Assembly: GCF_001048695.1 (NCBI RefSeq)
Contig: NZ_CVRB01000004.1
Location: forward strand, 620,001-684,000
DNA length: 64,000 bases
Source of the DNA: Neobacillus massiliamazoniensis
GTDB lineage: Bacteria; Bacillota; Bacilli; Bacillales; Cytobacillaceae
Reading direction: 5' to 3'
How positions within the stretch are numbered: the stretch's first letter is position 1; every line of letters begins with the position of its first letter. A program made the translations under genes and the position numbers. Shown in pieces: positions 60,301-64,000 of the stretch. The notes beneath the pieces are model-generated. The model had not been told where the DNA came from, ran no database searches, and was given only the letters and a program-made list of their open reading frames with translations.

Positions 60301-60674
60301 CCAGTAAATTTCGAGAAGTCTAACTTGACATCAACTGTTCTTTCTTGATCCTGGTGGAAAACAAAAATATAGTCTCCCGTTTGCGGTGGAGTAAATTTAA
60401 GATTCTCTCCAGCCATCCATTGATCATTCATTACAAACTTGTATTCTACTTCTTTACCACCCTGAAGTGAGATAGGCTGGCTTTTCCAATTTCCCTGTGT
60501 AGGATCATAGATGAGAGGATGGTTATCCGAGCTCCAATCAAGTGAGTTTGCATTACCACGTAATACAACTTTGTCATACATTTTATCTGCGGCCTTAGCA
60601 TGTTGTGCAAACGGTAGCACAAAAGTACTAAATAAAAGCACAAATGCCAGCAGTGATGAAAATATACGCCTCAT
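54348..60674 (-). CDS. Surface-anchored two-domain amylopullulanase
   Basis: Extracellular starch and pullulan degrading enzyme of 2108 residues with two glycosidase modules. Order: signal peptide (1-28, cut near AKA-A); X25-type module (about 30-115); two further beta domains (about 118-345); GH13 alpha-amylase (about 360-760: FDGFRLD near 545, FGEVW near 573, LDSHDK near 635); second X25 module (about 830-920); two CBM41-type modules (about 925-1125, each with WVW); CBM48-like domain (about 1230-1330); type I pullulanase (about 1340-1770: NWGYDPKNYNAPDGSYS near 1430, GFRFDL near 1545, LGEGWDL near 1571, VEAHDN near 1661); beta domain; Asn/Gly linker (about 1850-1870); surface domain; and LPSTA at 2075-2079 followed by a hydrophobic stretch and RRRK. 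It should split alpha-1,4 and alpha-1,6 bonds at the wall. A two-active-site layout is known from alkaliphilic Bacillus amylopullulanases. Confidence 0.94.
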   Translation of the reverse strand: MRRIFSSLLAFVLLFSTFVLPFAQHAKAADKMYDKVVLRGNANSLDWSSDNHPLIYDPTQGNWKSQPISLQGGKEVEYKFVMNDQWMAGENLKFTPPQTGDYIFVFHQDQERTVDVKLDFSKFTGTLTLKVSLPPGTSDRAIPTIGSTLNGFNYAITPLTKGADGKWTVTLAGNAGDEIQYLYSLGDQKLLEKADTKRKAVFTADGKVYEDTVAAWKAVPIAKDVNNNYSYSPVIPTSNDDVTVKVTVQHYDSVDAGAIYYTTDGTFPSGSRGAATVGKVVSLQKDSETIANGLTTTIFKGVIPKQENGTAVKYITDVWNTASSGSQYADSNGFTPEEATPFGYYVDQFKSPQWAKDAVIYQVFVDRFNNGDPNNDDPASANLPYDEKLKGWMGGDLKGVLDKLDYIKGLGVNTIWISPVYKGPYSHGYHPADYKEIDSRFGDKNTMKQLVDQAHAKGMKVVYDFVANHSSVQHPFFQDAKAKGEGSPYYNWYTFTEWPNQYKTFYGVQELPELNNDNPEVRNYMINDVVPYWLTDLDFDGFRLDYAKGPSYSYWVDFRHKVKQLKPNAYIFGEVWDTREKINSYAGKLDGALDFGLNDSLVNTFAKDQSMVDLSKTVNDNLATYPSEYVLSSFLDSHDKPRFIYEAGGDVTKLELAAATQFTLPGPPIIYYGDEVGLSMSKDPNTVTDWKDRYYREMMPWDPAKQNLDIQSYYKKLAKLRNDISALRTGTFKSLFADQNVFAYERADKDGQYLVVVNKGASNQQIDVNKLYNQLKIDDVSLTDVFGTDNFKSDNAGNLSFISKGKTFSIYKVNGSLTYSDVPLDRNKVYSDVVLRGSDPLKWDGADQKLTYDTVEKVWKSQPVALTKGVKVEYKFVKDGQWMDGDNLSFTPSASDKYVFVFHALDERSIDVKVAQQKVTTKVKIHYQPKAGDTKNWNLWVWGDGNEGKVYPFTGEDKFGKVADVELDGDFNKVGFIVRTDSWEKDGGDRTIDNIWYGKDEVWIKAGDDKVYTSPPDGEYRQLPTYNDLEVSFNYYRYDLNYNDWDIWVWTDKSDGVAVPLSQETSYGKQGTVKLTNLNGATKVGFIVRKKDWSAKDIGDNRFITKFTADGKAEVWLAQGQARIFDNPAKVDRNPRIVKADIDELNQITFETNFPFSLTDAANAGINLQDAAIEKVEPIGDLLNGLTNKVKITTKQDLDLSKTYKISKEGFGEATVTMGKVVRSKSFEDHFYYDGNDLGNSYSAAQTSFRLWAPTASEAKLVTYDKWNSTTGTEIPMTRSDKGTWTAKLTGDQKGLLYTYKVKVGDTWNEAVDPYAHAVSANGDKGAVVDLKSTNPENWSTAKPAFKNPEDAIIYEAHIRDLTIAPDSGVSDQYKGKFLGVAQTGTKGPNGVKTGLSHIKDLGVTHVQLLPMFDYNSVDETKLDQPQFNWGYDPKNYNAPDGSYSTDPYTPTVRINEMKKMVQALHDNNLRVIMDVVYNHMFNAAESNLQKLVPGYYFRYNADGTLANGTGVGNDTASEHKMMRKFIVDSVSYWAKEYHIDGFRFDLMGIHDVETMNEVRSALNKIDPSIIVLGEGWDLNTPLDPEQKANQKNATKMKGIAQFNDDIRDGLKGSVFDDLDKGFVNGKAGMETRIKKGVVGGINYSDTIKTFADDPGKTITYVEAHDNLTLWDKLKKTNPNDSDDVLKQMHKLASSIVLTSQGISFIHAGQEFMRTKGGNDNSYNAPDAVNELDWKRRSEMDAEVEYFKGLVKVRKDHPAFRMTTQADIKEHLKFLDAPANSVAFYIDGHANGDSAEKIAVAYNANRTPVTIKLPVTGSWKLVVNGVKAGSSALDIIKGNEITVPALSTYVLTLGEKEDNGDENGNNQGNNSGEKPNHKPVVIKTSVKNGKIEVGQQDFEKAINNAANNQGNLILDIGTNHSATLELTKEQVKLLKEKGVPLTVKNDLVEVAVPLAVVQDGKSFSLDIKRMQDISNTVSPVYSFTIYIDGKAVHQFSELVSLTFTVDRSKIKNTANLKVFYYNDSTEKWELVPGAVYKDGKVTVQTPHFSTFTVFETGKDTPVAEANTTPKTGYGLPSTASNMFNILFVGVTVLFIGIGMILTRRRKTE

Positions 60675-60701
60675 TTAAATCCCCCTATTATTTTTTTATA
60701 A

Positions 60702-60718
60702 GCGCTAACGATTTTCGC
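60702..60718 (-). promoter_or_regulatory. Weak LacI-family-like site in amylopullulanase leader
   Basis: GCGCTAACGATTTTCGC is a poor inverted repeat around a central CG, resembling a degenerate cre or MalR-type site, between the promoter and the gene. Listed because two better sites lie just upstream. Confidence 0.3.
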
Positions 60719-60726
60719 AACTAAAT

Positions 60727-60755
60727 GTTATATTTTGTGCAACCGTTTGCACAAA
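60727..60755 (-). promoter_or_regulatory. Promoter and LacI-family operator of amylopullulanase
   Basis: TATAAC (plus 60727-60732) could be a -10 box on the minus strand, with a weak -35 (TTTGTG) 17 bp away. The 20-bp inverted repeat at 60735-60754 has perfect 8-bp arms TTGTGCAA and TTGCACAA and the core GCAACCGTTTGC, which fits the MalR-type pattern GCAANCGNTTGC. It fills the promoter spacer, so a LacI-family repressor bound there would block transcription. Confidence 0.65.
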
Positions 60756-60763
60756 TGTGCGAA

Positions 60764-60777
60764 TGCAACCGTTTCCA
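60764..60777 (-). promoter_or_regulatory. Second LacI-family operator upstream of amylopullulanase
   Basis: TGCAACCGTTTCCA repeats the core of the operator at 60735-60754 with one base changed in the second arm (GCAACCGTTTCC). The two centres are about 26 bp apart. Confidence 0.5.
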
Positions 60778-60937
60778 CTTTAGTAGATTCTACCATTTAA
60801 TATTTAAAAAATCACTATGTATTTCGAACTATAAAATTTATCCATTTTTTGTCCAAAATACAAAAAAAGACACTTATCGTCAATTCAGTGATTTTATAAT
60901 GAGAGGAATTCTCTTTTTCTTAAAAGTGATGAAATGG

Positions 60938-60965
60938 AAAAAAGCTCCCCATTTACGAGGAGCTA
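60938..60965 (-). terminator. Terminator of sortase gene
   Basis: AGCTCC (60943-60948) pairs with GGAGCT (60959-60964), followed by TTTTTT on the minus strand. It separates the sortase transcript from the amylopullulanase promoter. The remaining 458 bp between the two genes hold the operators and nothing else I recognise. Confidence 0.7.
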
Positions 60966-61132
60966 AAAAGTTGGTCCTATTTGAACACAAAGAGATTTTT
61001 AATTGCTTATTTGTCCATAAGGAATTATATGTAGTCAACAATAATTGATAAATTCTGTAAAGGGAATCCTAAATAGACTTTCCTTTACATAGATTTTTTT
61101 AATGCTTCGAATATCATTCAATAAAATTATTT

Positions 61133-61735
61133 TCAAGATTTTGGTTTCGCATAAATAATATAGCGATCGGGAGCATCCCCTATATAGCTAAAAGGATAGC
61201 AAGTGGTTAACATTAATTCTTCTTCATTATGCTGCAAGGTAATAATGCTTGTATCATTCGAATCTACGATTTTTGTATGAGTAATTTCATAGGTGAAAGT
61301 TCCATTAGGCATTTTTACATTTAAGGAATCTCCGATTTTTAATTCTCCAAGATGGCGAAACACCGTATCACGATGACCTGATAAAACAATTTGTCCTTTT
61401 TCGCCAGGAAGATAAGAGCCGTTATAGTGCCCTACCCCCTTTTTCAAATCATTAGGATTGGTGCCTTCTACAATGCCAAGCTCTGCATTAATTTTAGGAA
61501 TAATCAAAAGGCCAATCGTGTCACCGACACTAGGTGATGAATTCTTTTCCCCTGTGTCATTTGTTGTGTTTCCAACTGTTTTCTTGGGGGTTTTCTTTGG
61601 GGCAATGACTTCCTTTGCTTTCTTAATTGTAGCTTGGGTTTCCATCTTTGTATCAACAAATTGCCATATTCCTATTCCCATAATAACTAATCCAGCTAAA
61701 ATGATGATCAACGGAACTTTCGCTTTCACCTTCAT
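61133..61735 (-). CDS. Class D sortase
   Basis: Membrane transpeptidase that links surface proteins to peptidoglycan. The chosen ATG at 61735 (200 residues) follows AAAGGATGG; ATG 61741 is possible. It has an N-terminal membrane anchor (about 8-28), a charged linker, and a sortase barrel (about 70-198) with catalytic His121 in LSGHRDTVF, Cys179 in LTTCYPF and Arg191 in PDRYIIY. The short size, N-terminal anchor and TLTTCYP-like motif fit class D. The gene just downstream encodes a protein ending in LPSTA, close to the LPNTA and LPDTA/S signals reported for Bacillus class D sortases, so that amylopullulanase is its likely substrate. Confidence 0.92.
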   Translation of the reverse strand: MKVKAKVPLIIILAGLVIMGIGIWQFVDTKMETQATIKKAKEVIAPKKTPKKTVGNTTNDTGEKNSSPSVGDTIGLLIIPKINAELGIVEGTNPNDLKKGVGHYNGSYLPGEKGQIVLSGHRDTVFRHLGELKIGDSLNVKMPNGTFTYEITHTKIVDSNDTSIITLQHNEEELMLTTCYPFSYIGDAPDRYIIYAKPKS

Positions 61736-61781
61736 TACCATCCTTTATCATATGTATATCTAATAAACAAATTCACTTCCG

Positions 61782-61948
61782 ATAAGAAAAGCGCAAGGCG
61801 CCCGTTAAGCGACGTATGGACTGGAGCGCTTCGACTGAGATAAAGGAAACACGGAGAGCGCTAGCGATCCGATGTTGACTTATCGTAGGGAGAAGAGCGA
61901 AGTCCACTAGTCGCTGGGCGCCTGAAGCTGGACAATTCTCGAAGTCAC
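61782..61948. repeat. Dispersed palindromic element, second subfamily
   Basis: Begins ATAAGAAAAGCGCAAGGCGCCCGTTAAGC and ends TCGCTGGGCGCCTGAAGCTGGACAATTCTCG (outer arms GGCGCCCG...TGGGCGCC), about 167 bp, between sdhB and the sortase. It shares its ends with the 124-bp family but has a different interior. Partial copies lie at 27625-27751. Confidence 0.8.
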
Positions 61949-61971
61949 AATTTATACTTTCTTTTCTTTTA

Positions 61972-62010
61972 AACAAAAACCCTTCTTTTCATTATAAAAA
62001 AGAAGGGCTT
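61972..62010 (-). terminator. Terminator of the sdh operon
   Basis: CCCTTCTTT (61980-61988) pairs with AAAGAAGGG (61999-62007), followed by TTTTTGTTT on the minus strand, just after sdhB. Confidence 0.9.
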
Positions 62011-62018
62011 TATGAATA

Positions 62019-62780
62019 TTATTCGTGGTCGCTACCAAAGAAATTTTTAAAGGATTGGAGTGTTGCATCCCGGTTAATAGCCGCAATTGAAGTTGTAAGT
62101 GGAATGCCCTTTGGACATGCTTGAACACAGTTTTGTGAATTACCACATCCCTGCAATCCTCCATCCTCCATAAAGGCATTTAACCGTTCTGCTTTATTCA
62201 TCGCGCCAGTTGGATGGGTGTTGAATAAGCGAACCTGACCAAATACAAATGGTCCCATGAAATTTGATTTGTCGTTAACGTTCGGACAGGCCTCTAAACA
62301 CACGCCACATGTCATACATTTTGACAGTTCATATGCCCATTGACGTTTTCTCTCCGCCATACGAGGACCAGGTCCCAAATCATACGTTCCATCGATTGGG
62401 ATCCATGCTTTTACTTTCTTTAATGAATCAAACATTCTACTTCTGTCCACCTGAAGATCGCGGACAATAGGGAATGTTTTCATCGGTGCTAAACGGATCG
62501 GTTGCTCAAGCTGATCAACAAGCGCTGAACAGGATTGGCGCGGTTTACCGTTAATCACCATGGAACATGCACCACAAACCTCTTCAAGGCAGTTCATTTC
62601 CCAAGTAATTGGAGTTGTAGCTTGTCCCTTTGTATTGACAGGATTTCTGCGAATTTCCATCAATGCCGAAATCACGTTCATATTCGGACGATAAGGTACT
62701 TCAAATTCCTCCTCGTAAGGAGCAGAATCTGCGGAATCCTGACGAGTTATTATAAATTTAACTGTTTTTGTTTCAGCCAT
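62019..62780 (-). CDS. sdhB: Succinate dehydrogenase iron-sulfur subunit
   Basis: Electron-transfer subunit of complex II. The 253 residues equal B. subtilis SdhB. Cysteines for the [2Fe-2S] cluster lie in CLEEVCGACSM and NGKPRQSC (about 65-90). The other two clusters use CMTCGVCLEACPN (about 157-169) and CGNSQNCVQACPKGIPL (about 210-226). It follows sdhA after 20 bp and ends at a terminator; sdhC would be beyond the window. Confidence 0.97.
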   Translation of the reverse strand: MAETKTVKFIITRQDSADSAPYEEEFEVPYRPNMNVISALMEIRRNPVNTKGQATTPITWEMNCLEEVCGACSMVINGKPRQSCSALVDQLEQPIRLAPMKTFPIVRDLQVDRSRMFDSLKKVKAWIPIDGTYDLGPGPRMAERKRQWAYELSKCMTCGVCLEACPNVNDKSNFMGPFVFGQVRLFNTHPTGAMNKAERLNAFMEDGGLQGCGNSQNCVQACPKGIPLTTSIAAINRDATLQSFKNFFGSDHE

Positions 62781-62800
62781 TCTTTCCTACTCCCCTTTCA

Positions 62801-64000
62801 TTAATGCTTAGTAGTGTAATCGCGCTTACGTGGTTTAAGCAACGAGATATCAACATCCTCATAATGGAAGGCTGGAGCAGATTTAGAATCAACAAATTTT
62901 GCCATTGTTGTTTTTAAGAATTCCTCATCATTACGCTCTGGGAAATCAGGCTTATAATGGGCACCGCGGCTTTCATTACGATTATATGCACCGATCGTAA
63001 TAACACGGGCCAATTGCAGCATGTTTTGTAATTGACGTGTAAAGGCTGCACCTTGATTGCTCCATTTTGAAGTGTCATTAATATTAATATTTTGGTATCT
63101 CTCTAACAGTTCTTGAATCTTTTCATCTGTTTTTAACAGCCTGTCATTGTAACGAACAACAGTAACATTATCTGTCATCCATTCACCAAGCTCTTTGTGG
63201 AGAACATAAGCATTTTCATTTCCATCCATTGACATAATGCCATTCCACTTTTCTTGTTGTTCTTTCACATGTCGGTCAAACACAGTAGAAGAGATCGAAT
63301 CGGAACTCTTTTCAAGTCCATCGATATATTTAACAGCATTCGGTCCGGTAACCATTCCCCCATAAATTGCCGAAAGCAAGGAGTTCGCACCTAAACGGTT
63401 GGCACCATGCTGTGAATAATCACATTCACCTGCAGCAAAGAGACCAGGAATATTGGTCATTTGATCATAGTTAACCCAAAGTCCACCCATTGAATAGTGA
63501 ACAGCAGGGAAAATTTTCATTGGCACTTTTCGTGGGTCATCCCCTACGAATTTTTCATAAATCTCGATAATTCCGCCCAATTTTACATCCAACTCATGTG
63601 GATCCTTGTGGGATAAGTCGAGGTAAACCATGTTTTCACCATTAATACCAAGCTTATCATCTACACAGACATGGAAAATTTCACGTGTTGCAATATCGCG
63701 CGGCACAAGGTTTCCATATGCAGGATATTTTTCTTCTAAGAAATACCAAGGTTTTCCGTCTTTATATGTCCAAATCCGTCCGCCTTCACCACGTGCTGAC
63801 TCACTCATTAATCTCAGTTTATCATCACCAGGAATGGCAGTAGGATGGATTTGAATCATTTCGCCGTTTGCATAATAGGCACCTTGTTGGTAAACGATAG
63901 AAGCTGCAGATCCAGTATTAATAACTGAGTTTGTTGATTTTCCAAAAATAATTCCAGGTCCGCCAGTTGCCATGATCACGGCATCCGCAACAAACGACTT
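62801..64000 (-). CDS. sdhA: Succinate dehydrogenase flavoprotein subunit, 5'-truncated by window edge
   Basis: FAD subunit of complex II that oxidises succinate. The frame is open to base 64000, so about 400 C-terminal residues are visible of the roughly 586 expected; the FAD-binding N-terminus lies outside. Visible features are VIMATGGPG, the substrate-site QIHPTAIPG and ARGEGG, HGANRLGANSLLSAIYGG (FAD and succinate contacts), and the C-terminal SRGAHYKPDFPERNDEEFLK. There is no internal start; Met codons near 63973 are within the domain. Confidence 0.97.
   Translation of the reverse strand, partial: KSFVADAVIMATGGPGIIFGKSTNSVINTGSAASIVYQQGAYYANGEMIQIHPTAIPGDDKLRLMSESARGEGGRIWTYKDGKPWYFLEEKYPAYGNLVPRDIATREIFHVCVDDKLGINGENMVYLDLSHKDPHELDVKLGGIIEIYEKFVGDDPRKVPMKIFPAVHYSMGGLWVNYDQMTNIPGLFAAGECDYSQHGANRLGANSLLSAIYGGMVTGPNAVKYIDGLEKSSDSISSTVFDRHVKEQQEKWNGIMSMDGNENAYVLHKELGEWMTDNVTVVRYNDRLLKTDEKIQELLERYQNININDTSKWSNQGAAFTRQLQNMLQLARVITIGAYNRNESRGAHYKPDFPERNDEEFLKTTMAKFVDSKSAPAFHYEDVDISLLKPRKRDYTTKH

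Noticed and set aside
60725..61048. Plus-strand 107-codon ORF between amylopullulanase and sortase
   Set aside because: It crosses the operators and the terminator, has no ribosome site, and its composition is not protein-like.
61782..61948. Small RNA gene between sdhB and the sortase
   Set aside because: The structured stretch is explained by the dispersed palindromic element family, and no promoter was seen.

Overview
The window is chromosomal DNA from a low-GC, endospore-forming Gram-positive bacterium of the family Bacillaceae. The evidence is the gene order: nifS-niaR, pheA-pheB-obg-spo0B, rpmA-prp-rplU, spoIVFB-spoIVFA, minD-minC-mreD-mreC-mreB, radC-maf-spoIIB-comC, folC-valS, ysxE-spoVID, hemL-B-D-C-X-A, ysxC-lonA-lonB, clpX-tig-ysoA, ysnB-rdgB-rph-gerM-racE-ysmB-gerE-ysmA, then sdhB-sdhA. 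This is the Bacillus subtilis order, read here mostly on the minus strand. An RNase E/G gene, remnants of a type IV pilus locus and several intergenic repeat families argue against B. subtilis itself. A Neobacillus or Mesobacillus-like genus is a guess. Both ends of the window cut genes: nifS lacks its first codons and sdhA lacks its N-terminal third.

Layout. 1-1.8 kb: NAD-related nifS and niaR (+). 1.8-2.3 kb: an array of 20-bp repeats. 2.3-10 kb: phenylalanine synthesis, obg, spo0B, the L21/Prp/L27 operon with its leader, RNase G and the SpoIVFA/B membrane protease pair. 10-17.3 kb: division-site and cell-shape operon (min/mre), radC, maf, spoIIB. 17.4-21.4 kb: a decayed zone, with a pilM-pilO deletion scar, an intact prepilin peptidase, a pilX-like pseudogene on the other strand, and a diguanylate cyclase split by one in-frame stop. 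21.4-30.2 kb: folC, valS with its T-box, spore coat genes and a serine hydrolase lipoprotein. 30.5-36.8 kb: the complete heme operon up to uroporphyrinogen III. 37-48.4 kb: a small membrane protein, ysxC, the Lon and ClpX proteases, a NERD protein, trigger factor, ysoA and tRNA-Arg. 48.4-54.1 kb: nucleotide and RNA housekeeping and germination genes. 54.3-61.7 kb: an accessory insertion between ysmA and sdhB, holding a 2108-residue two-active-site amylopullulanase with an LPSTA wall-sorting signal and, upstream, a class D sortase. 62-64 kb: sdhB and partial sdhA.

The points most worth following are the amylopullulanase-sortase pair with LacI-type operators over its promoter; the pilus locus caught in mid-decay; the cyclase split by a single stop between GAF and GGDEF; two exact-period tandem arrays (20 bp and 52 bp), both in tail-to-tail gaps; and two families of palindromic intergenic elements, one including a 124-bp tandem duplication. 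I found no CRISPR array, prophage, transposase, or obviously new multi-gene defence system.
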